Shown here in pieces: positions 34,500-43,670 of a stretch of 64,000 bases of DNA; positions within the stretch are counted from its first letter, which is position 1; each line of letters opens with the position of its first letter. A program made the position numbers and the translations under genes. The notes beneath the pieces are model-generated. The model was not told where the DNA came from and made no database searches. It was given only the letters and a program-made list of their open reading frames with translations. Origin of the DNA: an uncultured Granulosicoccaceae bacterium (GTDB lineage Bacteria > Pseudomonadota > Gammaproteobacteria > Granulosicoccales > Granulosicoccaceae); contig CALLOA010000032.1 of assembly GCA_938005265.1 (NCBI GenBank), positions 1 to 64,000 of the forward strand, read 5' to 3'.

Positions 34500-34565
34500 A
34501 TCAGCCGGTGTGCCAGAGCACCAGAGCACCAGGGCACATAAGCCTCTGGTGCGCTGGCCGGTGAT
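34500..34565. terminator. Large imperfect hairpin between convergent pckA and bepA
   Basis: The left arm (ATCA-CCGG-GCCAG-GCACCAGAG, with small bulges, 34500-34526) pairs with the right arm (CTCTGGTGC-CTGGC-CCGG-TGAT, 34544-34565). There is no U-tract, but a long stem between convergent genes probably serves both transcripts as terminator or 3'-end stabiliser. Confidence 0.55.
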
Positions 34566-34596
34566 TTCCCGATACCCACGATCAGAAGCCTACGCC

Positions 34597-36126
34597 TTAG
34601 TTTTTATCTTCGCCAAATTCACGCAAACGCGCCCGTATGCGTAATTCGTCATTAGATCCTTTGCGGACACTTCGCATCGCTAGCTGCAGTTGCTCGCGTG
34701 CCCGGAAGGAGTTGTTGAGGTTGCTGAAATAATTCGCCAGTGCTTCATGGCTTGCGCTTTCGTTACCCAGTTTCTGTTCGATATTGGCCAGCTCGCGCCA
34801 GGCAATATTGTCGGGTTTTGAAGTTGAGCGGATATAATCCAGCAGGATTTGTTGTGCCTCACTCAGACGACTACTGTCCAGTGATTGCCTGAACCGCATT
34901 TCCACCACTGCGAAGCTCTCAGGGTAAATGCTGCTGAGCAGGTTCAGCAAATCAGCCGCTTCGGAGCGACGCCCCTCTTTAAACAGTAATTCTGCTGTCA
35001 GCAATTGCACAAACAGGTTTTCCTTGTGTTTGGCTTTTAGCGAATCAAGATACTTTTTTGCTTCGGCCGTGCGTTGCTGTTGAATGGATATCAGTGCCAT
35101 TGCGTATGCCGCGCCGGCTTTCGTTGGTTCGTTACCTGTTGTTAGCCGGGCTTTGAAGTTACGTTCAGTTAGCGTGCGGTCGCGGGTTGTTAAAACGGCC
35201 AGGCGCGCCTTGAAGATCGAGAATTCTATATTGGGAGAATATTTGCCACTCCCTATGGAGGAGCTGGCACGGTTTTTCGCCTCGGCAATTCTGGTGTTAT
35301 CCAGCGGATGGGTACGCAGATATTCAAGTTGCAAGCTGCTGGTATTGATGGAATTTTTGCGTCGCAATATCTCAAATGCTTCAGCCATCGCTGCTGTGTG
35401 GTAGTTAGCATCGGATAGTATTTCTATGCCGATTCGATCAGCCTCGTACTCATTGCTGCGGGTGAAGTTAATAATTGATTGTTGGGAGGCTGCAAGTCCT
35501 GCAGCCAATGCCGCCTGCCCCGCCTGAGGGTTGGACTGACCTATGATGATTGCAGCAAGGATCGCAGCAGCGGTTGTCAGGCGGCTGCGGGAGCTACTTT
35601 GGACGGAACGCGCATGATGGCGCTGCGTGATATGTGCGATCTCATGTCCAACTACAGCTGCTAACTGGTCTTCAACCTGCATGGCATCTATCAGCCCTGA
35701 ATTAATGCCAATAAATCCGCCCGGGATCGCAAAGGCGTTGATATTGCCATTATCAATCATGAAGAATTCAAATTCATGCTGGCCAGGCTCGGCCACGTTA
35801 GTCGCCAGGCGTTCGCCCAGGGACTGCATATATTCGGCTAGCTGGACGTCGCGAATAATCGGCACACTGGCTCGCACCTGGCGCATAAATCGCTCGCCAA
35901 GTTGACGTTCGGCTCTTGGCGAAAGTGAGGCATCAGCAGGTTCTCCCATGCTTGGCAGATTTTGTGTTGCCAGGGCAGGGCGTAACGGCGCAGAAGAAAT
36001 TACTACAAAGCCAAGCAGGGCAAACAGCATCGCGAGCAGTGCGGAAAGACCGCAGCCTGCGATTGGCAGGGGAGGCTTGTGCGGCTCATTTGCCGGCTCA
36101 AGATGCTGTTTCAGATCAGGGTGCAA
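34597..36126 (-). CDS. bepA: BepA-like periplasmic M48 metalloprotease with TPR tail
   Basis: The 509-residue product has an N-terminal hydrophobic segment (about 23-45) and then the M48 peptidase domain. The zinc motif is HEIAHITQRH and the third ligand is the Glu in SNEYEADRIG. The C-terminal half is helical and TPR-like. BepA proteases act in the periplasm on stalled outer-membrane proteins and assist LPS and beta-barrel assembly. Domain order and length agree with BepA (YfgC, about 490 residues), so the assignment is good. A quality-control protease fits a genome rich in outer-membrane barrels, but the linkage here need not be functional. Confidence 0.88.
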   Translation of the reverse strand: MHPDLKQHLEPANEPHKPPLPIAGCGLSALLAMLFALLGFVVISSAPLRPALATQNLPSMGEPADASLSPRAERQLGERFMRQVRASVPIIRDVQLAEYMQSLGERLATNVAEPGQHEFEFFMIDNGNINAFAIPGGFIGINSGLIDAMQVEDQLAAVVGHEIAHITQRHHARSVQSSSRSRLTTAAAILAAIIIGQSNPQAGQAALAAGLAASQQSIINFTRSNEYEADRIGIEILSDANYHTAAMAEAFEILRRKNSINTSSLQLEYLRTHPLDNTRIAEAKNRASSSIGSGKYSPNIEFSIFKARLAVLTTRDRTLTERNFKARLTTGNEPTKAGAAYAMALISIQQQRTAEAKKYLDSLKAKHKENLFVQLLTAELLFKEGRRSEAADLLNLLSSIYPESFAVVEMRFRQSLDSSRLSEAQQILLDYIRSTSKPDNIAWRELANIEQKLGNESASHEALANYFSNLNNSFRAREQLQLAMRSVRKGSNDELRIRARLREFGEDKN

Positions 36127-37245
36127 ATGGGAATACCGTTTTTCTTCACTGCTAACACTGTTAAGGAAGTTGTGCCGGGATTTGCCTGCAGCCGGCCATT
36201 CGCGTCAATATTATGTTGCCTGTTTTTTGCCGCCGGTGAGGAATCCATAAGGGCTAATCAGGCAGTAATCTGCCTGCTTCATCATTACGACAGCCATACC
36301 ATGGATTTTATCCCGAGCCGGCTTGTGCTGGGCAATCTGGCCATGACAATAGTGACAAGTCCCGTGCTATTTTCGGGCCTAGTCGAGTTTTTTTTCATAC
36401 GTTTATCAGCTTTGCCCCTGCAGGGCTATACAAAGGAATCGACTGCGTTATAATCCTCGTGACTACGGGCCGGACACAATCCTCGCCGGTAGCAACCATA
36501 TCACGTACTGTTCGATCAACGGGTGCGTTGAACGGGTAGCTAATGCACCTATCTGCATATACCCGCGTAAACCCAGTATCCATGATACAAAGAGAAGTGC
36601 TACCGGGTTCTCTATGTGTTCGATCTGCGTTACTCATCCAAGTGCGCGGGAAGTCACAAGAACCGGCGGTGCGGACACACGGACCACCATTGGCTGTATC
36701 CGCAGGGCTTTATGCCTTTGCAGATGACATCGACCATGTCTGCCGGTCTCAGCGGCAGCTAGTTGATCAGTCATTGTTTGAGTCCGTAAAGGACAAAATG
36801 ATCGAACTTTCATATCAGTTGAGTAGCGCTGCGAGTGCTGCTCGGAACAACCACGCTCCAGGCAACGGTCGGGGGAATTTACCGTCTTCGCAACCGTTTG
36901 CGTCGCAGCATCCCGTGCCGCCGCCGCATGCTTTTTGCGTTGTAGTTGACGCTGTAATTGGCGCTGAGGTTGTTCGTCCGAAATCTGCCAGCATCGCAAT
37001 GCCGCGTAATGTCAGCGCTAGCGTTGCTGCAACTGTTTGGACACTGAGCGACCCGATTACCCTGTGTTCTGTTATTTCGACGTTGACGAATTTTTCGTTT
37101 TTTTTGTATTCGTTGTTTTTTTTAACTGTTTCGAAATGGCATCGGCTCCTGAATGCATCCGTGGCAGGCCCCAGTCCGTAACAAATTAGCACGTAATCCA
37201 GTAACCAGGCGAGCCAGCAGGCGAGCATGCAAAGAGGCTAGACAA
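36127..37245. promoter_or_regulatory. 1.1-kb region between bepA and ilvI
   Basis: No gene is well supported. A plus-strand frame at 36543-37181 and two minus-strand frames overlap one another, have low-complexity, Ala/Arg/Ser-rich sequence and no recognisable domain. TATAAT occurs at 36449-36454 without a good -35. Closer to ilvI, TTGACG at 37083-37088 and TATTCG at 37107-37112 with an 18-base spacer could be its promoter. I found no branched-chain-residue leader peptide of the attenuation type. Confidence 0.4.
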
Positions 37246-38970
37246 TTGGAACTATCAGGTGGAGAAATCCTGATTCAATCGCTTAAAGAAGAAGGCGTTG
37301 AATTTATTTTTGGTTATCCGGGTGGAGCAGTGCTGCACATCTACGATGCCATCTATCAGCAGAATTCAGTCAAACATATTCTTGTTCGTCATGAGCAGGG
37401 TGCAACTCATGCGGCGGACGGTTATGCGCGTGCTACCGGCAAGCCCGGTGTCGTGCTGGTAACCTCAGGGCCGGGTGCTACTAATGCAGTCACCGGTATT
37501 GCGACAGCGTTTATGGACTCGATACCCATGGTGGTGATTACCGGACAAGTGGGTAGTCGGTACATCGGTAGCGATGCCTTTCAGGAAGTTGACTGTGTCG
37601 GGATTACGCGCCCCTGTGTGAAGCACAACTTTCTGGTTGATTCGCTGGAAAACCTGGCAGACACCATCAAGAAAGCCTTCTACGTTGCATCCACGGGTCG
37701 ACCCGGGCCAGTGGTGGTTGACATACCCAAGGATTTTACTGCTCCCGGGGTGACGACGACTTTTGACTATTCAGCCCCTGTTGAAATGCGTTCCTACAAC
37801 CCGCCGAGTGTCGGCCACCCCGGCCAGATACGTAAAGCGGTTGATCTTATCCTGTCAGCTGAGCGACCCATGATCTATTCCGGTGGTGGCGTTATTCTCG
37901 GCGATGCCTCTGAGGAATTCCGGCAATTCTGCAAAAAGCTTGAATATCCCGTTACTAACACACTTATGGGTCTTGGTGCGATTCCGGGGACCGACAAACA
38001 GTTTGTCGGCATGTTGGGTATGCATGGGACTTATGAGGCCAATATGGCAATGCACGGTTGCGATGTCCTGATCGCCATCGGCGCACGTTTTGATGATCGC
38101 GTAACCGGCGAAGTGGCACGTTTTTGTCCGAATGCGAAGATAGTTCACGTCGACGTAGATCCGGCATCAATCTCCAAAACGGTAACGGTTGATGTCCCTA
38201 TCGTAGGAGAAGTCGGGCAAGTGCTTGTGGCTATGAACAAGTTGATTGATGAAAATGTTGATTCAATAAAGCGTGAAGCCGTTGGTCAGTGGTGGGCTGA
38301 AATCGAAAAATGGCGTGGCACCAATTGTCTGCAATATGATCGCAGCGGTGATGTCATCAAGCCGCAAATGGTAGTTCAGGAGCTTTGGGAGGTAACCTCG
38401 GGTGATGCCTACATAACATCAGATGTGGGTCAGCATCAGATGTGGGCTGCACAATTCTATCCATTTGATAAACCCCGACGCTGGATCAATTCCGGTGGCC
38501 TTGGCACCATGGGGTTTGGTTTGCCGTCGGCGATCGGTGTGCAGCTGGCTTATCCGGAATCAATGGTTGCCTGCATCACAGGTGAAGCCAGTATCCAGAT
38601 GTGTATTCAAGAGCTCTCGACCTGTTTGCAATATGATTTGCCTATAAAGATTATCAATCTGAATAATCGCTACATGGGTATGGTTCGCCAATGGCAGGAA
38701 TTCAGCTACGAAAAGCGTTACTCGCACTCTTACATGGATGCCTTGCCTGATTTCGTCTCTTTGACTGAGAGCTATGGACATGTCGGGATGAAGATTGAAA
38801 AACCCGGTGATGTTAAATCGTCACTCGAAGAGGCATTTGCCATGAAGGACAAGTTGGTATTCATGGATTTTATTACTGATCAGACCGAGAACGTTTATCC
38901 GATGATTGAAGCGGGTAAGGGACAGGATGAAATGCGCCTGAATCCTGCGCACGGCAGGGAGTTGGCGTAA
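37246..38970 (+). CDS. ilvI: Acetolactate synthase large subunit
   Basis: This ThDP enzyme condenses two pyruvates to acetolactate, or pyruvate with 2-oxobutyrate, in isoleucine, valine and leucine synthesis. Family markers include FGYPGGAVLHIYDAI, the catalytic-Glu segment RHEQGATHAADGYAR, and the metal/ThDP-binding region GEASIQMCIQELST with NLNNRYMGMVRQW. I chose the TTG at 37246, which has AAAGAGG eight bases upstream and gives the canonical start xELSGGEIL and 574 residues, like E. coli IlvI. The frame is open upstream to 37153 but that part is Arg-rich and not conserved. The usual GDGSFQM is GEASIQM here. The stop overlaps ilvH (TAATG). Confidence 0.95.
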   Translation: MELSGGEILIQSLKEEGVEFIFGYPGGAVLHIYDAIYQQNSVKHILVRHEQGATHAADGYARATGKPGVVLVTSGPGATNAVTGIATAFMDSIPMVVITGQVGSRYIGSDAFQEVDCVGITRPCVKHNFLVDSLENLADTIKKAFYVASTGRPGPVVVDIPKDFTAPGVTTTFDYSAPVEMRSYNPPSVGHPGQIRKAVDLILSAERPMIYSGGGVILGDASEEFRQFCKKLEYPVTNTLMGLGAIPGTDKQFVGMLGMHGTYEANMAMHGCDVLIAIGARFDDRVTGEVARFCPNAKIVHVDVDPASISKTVTVDVPIVGEVGQVLVAMNKLIDENVDSIKREAVGQWWAEIEKWRGTNCLQYDRSGDVIKPQMVVQELWEVTSGDAYITSDVGQHQMWAAQFYPFDKPRRWINSGGLGTMGFGLPSAIGVQLAYPESMVACITGEASIQMCIQELSTCLQYDLPIKIINLNNRYMGMVRQWQEFSYEKRYSHSYMDALPDFVSLTESYGHVGMKIEKPGDVKSSLEEAFAMKDKLVFMDFITDQTENVYPMIEAGKGQDEMRLNPAHGRELA

Positions 38971-39461
38971 TGAGGCATGTAATCGCGGTACTATTGGAAA
39001 ATGAGGCTGGAGCACTGTCACGTGTTTCAGGTCTGTTCAGTGCCCGAGGGTACAATATCGAATCCTTGACGGTGGCTCCGACGCATGATCCGACTTTGTC
39101 ACGTATGACGATTGTGACAACAGGGACTGAACGTGTAGTCGAACAGATTACCAAGCAACTTAATAAGCTGGTTGACGTGGTGCGCTTGACAGATCTGACT
39201 GAAACCCAGTTTCTGGAGCGCGAGGTTATGCTCGTCAAGCTGCGAGCCGTGGAGCAGGGTCGACCCGAGATAAAGCGGGTGTCGGATATATTCCGTGGTC
39301 GTATACTGGATGTCACGGAATCCAGTTACATTGTTGAAATAACAGGTGATGCGTCGAAACTGGATGCGTTTCTAAACGCTGTGGGCAAGGACAACATTAT
39401 TGAAGTTGTCCGCTCGGGAGCTACCGGAATTGCCAGAGGCGAAAAAAGTCTCAAGGTTTAA
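38970..39461 (+). CDS. ilvH: Acetolactate synthase regulatory (small) subunit
   Basis: The 163-residue product has an N-terminal ACT domain (HVIAVLLENEAGALSRVSGL, FSARGYNIESLTV) and the C-terminal domain of the IlvH family. It binds the large subunit and gives valine feedback inhibition. Its ATG shares one base with the ilvI stop, so the two are co-translated. Length equals that of E. coli IlvH (163). Confidence 0.96.
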   Translation: MRHVIAVLLENEAGALSRVSGLFSARGYNIESLTVAPTHDPTLSRMTIVTTGTERVVEQITKQLNKLVDVVRLTDLTETQFLEREVMLVKLRAVEQGRPEIKRVSDIFRGRILDVTESSYIVEITGDASKLDAFLNAVGKDNIIEVVRSGATGIARGEKSLKV

Positions 39462-39463
39462 TT

Positions 39464-39489
39464 GCGCGCTTTCGCGGTTGCATTTTTTT
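39464..39489 (+). terminator. Candidate terminator after ilvH
   Basis: A short stem, CGCG-CTTT-CGCG at 39465-39476, is followed by GTTGCA and eight T. The stem is short, so termination may be partial before pssA. Confidence 0.45.
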
Positions 39490-39619
39490 TAAAGAAAATG
39501 GCATTGCGTTGCCACCGGCTATTGGTCGCACTGTTTTGGTTGTGAATGTTCTGGTGGTAGACGCATAAGCAGGTGGTGTCCGGCATTGGCAGTATTGATT
39601 ATTAGGCAATAAATAAATA

Positions 39620-40390
39620 GTGAGCGAAGAAGGGTCTGAAATTGTGAAAAATCGCGGCAAGGGTATTTACCTGCTGCCGAATTTGTTCACAACGGCTGCA
39701 TTGTTTGCCGGCTTTTACGCCATTATTGCGGCCTTCAATGCGAGCTACTCCAATGCATCGATAGCGATATTGATTGCCATGGTGCTGGATGGTTTTGATG
39801 GGCGGGTGGCGAGAATGACAAATACCACCAGCGAATTCGGAGCCGAGTACGACAGTATGTCGGATATGGTGTCGTTCGGTGTAGCGCCTGCGTTTTTGGT
39901 CTATGCCTGGTCGCTATCCAGCATGAGTGTTGTCAACTACGGGTATCTAGGCTGGGTCTCTGCTTTCTTCTACACAGCCTGCTGTGGATTGAGGTTGGCT
40001 CGATTCAATGTACAAGTGGGTAAGGCTGACAAGCGCTTTTTTCAGGGGCTGGCTTGCCCGTCTGCGGCAGCTCTGATCGCCTGTATCGTTTGGGTATTAA
40101 ATGATATTGGTGTTCCAGGTAAGGAAATCGCCTTTCTTTCCTTTTTCATAACGTTGTTTGCCGGTTTGTTGATGGTCAGCAATTTTACCTACTACAGCTT
40201 CAAGGAGATCCGTGCGCCAAAACGCGTACCCTTTATGGCAGCCCTTGTGCTGGTTTTGCTGGTGGTTTTCATCTCATTCGATCCACCCAAGGTGCTGCTC
40301 CTGGGTTTTTCCATCTATGCCCTGTCCGGGCCACTCTATGCCGGTTTTCGTTGGGTGCGTAAACGCAATCGACGACCTTCTGTAAAGTAG
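39620..40390 (+). CDS. pssA: CDP-diacylglycerol-serine O-phosphatidyltransferase
   Basis: This 256-residue membrane enzyme makes phosphatidylserine from CDP-diacylglycerol and serine, the step before phosphatidylethanolamine. The CDP-alcohol phosphotransferase motif is complete: DGRVARMTNTTSEFG followed by AEYD and SMSD. Several transmembrane helices follow (for example LAFLSFFITLFAGLLMVSN-like and LVLVLLVVFI stretches). It belongs to the integral-membrane type common outside enterobacteria. The start is GTG 39620 or GTG 39644; the latter has AAGGG nine bases upstream. The gene order ilvI-ilvH-pssA is common in gammaproteobacteria. Confidence 0.93.
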   Translation: MSEEGSEIVKNRGKGIYLLPNLFTTAALFAGFYAIIAAFNASYSNASIAILIAMVLDGFDGRVARMTNTTSEFGAEYDSMSDMVSFGVAPAFLVYAWSLSSMSVVNYGYLGWVSAFFYTACCGLRLARFNVQVGKADKRFFQGLACPSAAALIACIVWVLNDIGVPGKEIAFLSFFITLFAGLLMVSNFTYYSFKEIRAPKRVPFMAALVLVLLVVFISFDPPKVLLLGFSIYALSGPLYAGFRWVRKRNRRPSVK

Positions 40391-40429
40391 GCCTTTGTCG
40401 TAGAACATGGTCTCTGCTCCGGTGCCCTT

Positions 40430-41233
40430 ATGCCTAGCGAAAAGCTGATGTCCAAGCCAGCAGTACGGCTCGACAGCCAAAAACTGTCTTGCTTGCAGCG
40501 TATGGGTATCACCGTGTGGCAGCGCCGTTCGGCCGCAGCGCCGACAACTCAATCTGCACTTCCAGAGTCGGTTGCTACAAAGCCCGTTGCTACAAGTTCT
40601 CCTGCTGTAAGTTCTCAGGCGGGCCCCGCGGCTTCAGCCAATGCGGTGGAGCCGGCGACTGTACAGGAGTCTCCATCTGCACACTCCGGTGCCAGCCAGC
40701 GCTCCGCACTGTTGCAAATGAACATAACGACGGCAGAATCGGATAGAGCAATAGAACATGCTACGGCATTGCTTGCCAGAGCGTCGCTGCCGGACGTGGA
40801 TGCAGCACCTTTTCAGCCGGATGAATACCAGTTGCTGATTAAAATGATGGATTCGATCGGTATTCAGGCGGGCAACTGGATAGCGGTCCATGAAGCTGAC
40901 AGCCTGAATAAGTCTGGCCAAACCGAGACAGGTCACTCGGTTGCGACACTTGGCAATCTCCTCGACAGCAGTCGCGCTGCTGTGTTGCTTCTGCTATTGC
41001 CAGCCACAGAACTTGCTCACTGGAGCGACTACTGGAACGATATTCATCAAGATGGCAATAACGCAGCGCAGCAATCACCTGAGCCCGATGCTCCAAAAAC
41101 CCTGAGTATCGCTAACGGGGCTGTGCTGCTCGCACCCCTTTGTGATCCCCGGGATTTATTGCAAAACGGCGCCTTGAAGCGCAACGCCTGGGAGTGTCTG
41201 AAAGTTGTGCGTGAACATCTTGCCAGGCCTTAA
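40430..41233 (+). CDS. Putative DNA polymerase III psi-subunit-like protein
   Basis: The 267-residue product begins with LSCLQRMGITVWQRR, which resembles the N terminus of HolD (QLQQLGITQWSLRR in E. coli). That segment contacts the chi subunit. A long Ala/Ser/Thr/Pro-rich low-complexity linker (about 35-95) and a C-terminal region ending WECLKVVREHLARP follow. The next genes are rimI and prfC, as in the E. coli holD-rimI-yjjG-prfC neighbourhood, which is the main support. It is about twice as long as E. coli HolD (137), so the body is divergent. An ATG at 40448 is an alternative start. Confidence 0.6.
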   Translation: MPSEKLMSKPAVRLDSQKLSCLQRMGITVWQRRSAAAPTTQSALPESVATKPVATSSPAVSSQAGPAASANAVEPATVQESPSAHSGASQRSALLQMNITTAESDRAIEHATALLARASLPDVDAAPFQPDEYQLLIKMMDSIGIQAGNWIAVHEADSLNKSGQTETGHSVATLGNLLDSSRAAVLLLLLPATELAHWSDYWNDIHQDGNNAAQQSPEPDAPKTLSIANGAVLLAPLCDPRDLLQNGALKRNAWECLKVVREHLARP

Positions 41234-41247
41234 GGGAGCGGTATCTG

Positions 41248-41805
41248 TTGGATAGTCAAGCCGATGGATTTACTGCAGCTGAGTTAAGCGATACTCCTGC
41301 CGCTACACCACGATTTAATTTTCGCGAGATGTTGCGATCCGATGTACTAGAGGTCGTACGGGTGGAAAACAGCTGTTATGATTTTCCCTGGAGTGAAAAG
41401 ATTTTCATAGACTGCCATAATGCCGGGTACTTGTGCTTTGTGGTTGAGCAAGAAACAAACACCGGAACGCAGCAGTTGCCTGCAGGTGGTTTTTCCGGGC
41501 GTCTATACGGTCATGGCATACTGATGCTTGGTCCCGGCGAGGCGCATATTCTCAATATTTGCATAGAGCATTCGGTGCGCCGCCGGGGTGTAGCCAGATT
41601 ACTGTTGCGGCACTTGATTGACACCGCGCGCCAGAATGCGGCCAAGGAAATTTTTCTGGAAGTGCGAGAGTCCAATACTGCAGCCATGCGGCTATATGAA
41701 TCGCTTGGTTTCAACCAGATAGCGGTCCGAAGCCGTTACTATAATTCTAATGCTACGGTTTGCGGCCGGGAAGATGCCATGCTCTATGCCCTGACCCTGT
41801 CCTGA
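41248..41805 (+). CDS. rimI: Ribosomal protein S18 alanine N-acetyltransferase
   Basis: The 185-residue GNAT protein acetylates the N-terminal alanine of ribosomal protein S18. Family marks: VENSCYDFPWSEKIF near the start, the acetyl-CoA loop VRRRGVARLLLRHLID, and EVRESNTAAMRLYESLGFN. The start is TTG 41248, with GGGAG nine bases upstream; the next ATG (41329) would cut the first strand. It follows the psi-like gene by 14 bases, indicating an operon. Confidence 0.9.
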   Translation: MDSQADGFTAAELSDTPAATPRFNFREMLRSDVLEVVRVENSCYDFPWSEKIFIDCHNAGYLCFVVEQETNTGTQQLPAGGFSGRLYGHGILMLGPGEAHILNICIEHSVRRRGVARLLLRHLIDTARQNAAKEIFLEVRESNTAAMRLYESLGFNQIAVRSRYYNSNATVCGREDAMLYALTLS

Positions 41806-41818
41806 ACCCGGGTTTGCC

Positions 41819-41878
41819 GGCACCGGGAACACAGGACCCGGGAACATAGGATCCGGGAACATAGGATCCGGGAATACT
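41819..41878 (+). repeat. Four 15-bp tandem repeats between rimI and prfC
   Basis: The unit GGATCCGGGAACATA occurs four times head to tail (41819-41833, 41834-41848, 41849-41863, 41864-41878) with one to four mismatches. The last copies give BamHI-like GGATCC palindromes. It may fold weakly; no function is known. Confidence 0.85.
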
Positions 41879-41961
41879 AAATCGTCACCTAATTATTTTG
41901 ACCCATCGCTCGCACGCCCAGACAGGCGTCCGTACATCGATAGCAAACAGGTAAACCTGCC

Positions 41962-43542
41962 GTGCTCGAAGAAATAGCAAAACGCCGCACCTTTGCGATC
42001 ATCTCGCATCCGGATGCGGGTAAAACAACCTTGACTGAAAAACTTCTGCTGTTTGGTGGAGCAATCCAGCTTGCCGGTACAGTTAAAGGTCGTAAAGCCG
42101 CTCGCCATGCCACCTCTGACTGGATGGCAATGGAGCAGGAAAGAGGTATATCGGTTACCTCATCTGTTATGCAGTTTCCCTACAAAGACAGAATAGTCAA
42201 TTTACTGGATACCCCGGGACACGAAGACTTCTCTGAAGACACCTACCGTACACTGACGGCGGTGGATTCAGCGCTCATGGTGATTGATGTTGCCAAAGGT
42301 GTAGAAACCCGAACCGAGAAATTGATGGATGTGTGTCGCCTGCGTACGACTCCGGTAATGACCTTTATTAATAAGCTGGACCGCGAAGGTCGTGATCCGA
42401 TTGATTTAATGGATGAAGTCGAACGTATGCTCGGTATTCGCTGTGCGCCGGTGACCTGGCCTGTGGGAATGGGTAAGCGCTTCAAAGGGGTGTATCACCT
42501 ACGCCGTGAAACAGTGCATTTCTACACGCCGACACATGGTGGCAAGATCCAGGAGGGAGAAATTGTTGAAGGGATCAATAACCCCAAGCTTGATGAAATA
42601 TTGGGGTCACAAGCAGATGAACTGAGGGAAGAGCTTGAACTTGTTCAGGGCGCCAGTAATGAATTTGACAAGGATGCTTACCTGGCGGGCGAGCTAACGC
42701 CGGTTTTTTTCGGTTCGGCTATTAATAATTTTGGAGTTGCTGAGTTACTGGATGACTTTGTGGAGTATGCGCCAGCTCCACAACCTCGCAGTACCGTGAG
42801 CCGTGATGTTGAAACCAGCGAAAGTCGGTTTACCGGTTTTGCCTTCAAAATTCAGGCGAATATGGACCCGCAACACCGTGACCGTGTTGCGTTTGTCAGA
42901 ATCTGTTCGGGCAAATTTCACAAGGGAATGAAAGCGCGCCATGTTCGTATCGGCAAAGACGTCAGATTCAACGATGCATTAACTTTTCTGGCATCAGACC
43001 GCGGTCATGTCGATGAAGCTTTTGCAGGTGATATTATCGGTCTGCACAACCACGGTACGATTCGCATTGGTGATACCTTCACCGAAGGTGAAGAGCTGAT
43101 ATTCACCGGAATCCCAAATTTTGCACCTGAACTGTTCCGGCGCGCAGTACTTAAAGACCCTTTGAAAATGAAACAATTGAACAAGGGGCTGGAGCAATTG
43201 TGCGAAGAGGGTGCAACACAACTGTTTCGCCCGTTTAATAACAATGATCTGATATTGGGTGCTGTCGGGGTGCTGCAGTTTGAAGTGGTTGCACAGCGCC
43301 TGAAAGACGAGTACCGCGTCGATTGCCAGTTTGAAGTAACTGCAACGCAGCAAGCACGCTGGATAAGTTGTAGCGATGAAAAAATGCTGGCAGATTTCCA
43401 GAAGAAGCTGGCCGCCAATCTGGCGCGTGATCATTCCGGAGAACTTGTGTATCTCGCTCCCACACGGGTTAACCTTCAGATGAGTCAGGATCGTTGGCCT
43501 GATGTTTTATTCAGCGCAACGCGTGAGCAGGTATTTAATTGA
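41962..43542 (+). CDS. prfC: Peptide chain release factor 3
   Basis: This 526-residue GTPase recycles RF1/RF2 from ribosomes after termination. The G1 motif is [13 protein letters not shown], switch region [14 protein letters not shown]3 [14 protein letters not shown] and G4 [10 protein letters not shown]. Length matches E. coli RF3 (529). The start is GTG 41962: an in-frame TAG lies 18 bases upstream, so no earlier start is possible, and the E. coli protein begins only a few residues earlier. The region just before it contains the small dyad CAGGT-AA-ACCTG. Confidence 0.97.
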   Translation: MLEEIAKRRTFAIISHPDAGKTTLTEKLLLFGGAIQLAGTVKGRKAARHATSDWMAMEQERGISVTSSVMQFPYKDRIVNLLDTPGHEDFSEDTYRTLTAVDSALMVIDVAKGVETRTEKLMDVCRLRTTPVMTFINKLDREGRDPIDLMDEVERMLGIRCAPVTWPVGMGKRFKGVYHLRRETVHFYTPTHGGKIQEGEIVEGINNPKLDEILGSQADELREELELVQGASNEFDKDAYLAGELTPVFFGSAINNFGVAELLDDFVEYAPAPQPRSTVSRDVETSESRFTGFAFKIQANMDPQHRDRVAFVRICSGKFHKGMKARHVRIGKDVRFNDALTFLASDRGHVDEAFAGDIIGLHNHGTIRIGDTFTEGEELIFTGIPNFAPELFRRAVLKDPLKMKQLNKGLEQLCEEGATQLFRPFNNNDLILGAVGVLQFEVVAQRLKDEYRVDCQFEVTATQQARWISCSDEKMLADFQKKLAANLARDHSGELVYLAPTRVNLQMSQDRWPDVLFSATREQVFN

Positions 43543-43670
43543 CGCTCATGTGCACTTGCCGTGTCCACACGTTGTAATTGATTGTTTGCTGTGGGAAACT
43601 TTGCCCATCAGCTGCTTTTATTTGCGCATGGAATTCGTGGCAGTAACGAGTTTATTGAGGAGAGAAACGT

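Noticed and set aside
36543-37181. 212-codon plus-strand frame before ilvI
   Set aside because: It has no recognisable domain, overlaps two equally open minus-strand frames, lacks a ribosome binding site, and would end inside the region upstream of the ilvI start. Kept as intergenic.
41819-41878. CRISPR-like array at the rimI/prfC spacer
   Set aside because: Units of 15 bp are directly adjacent without spacers, so this is a simple tandem repeat.
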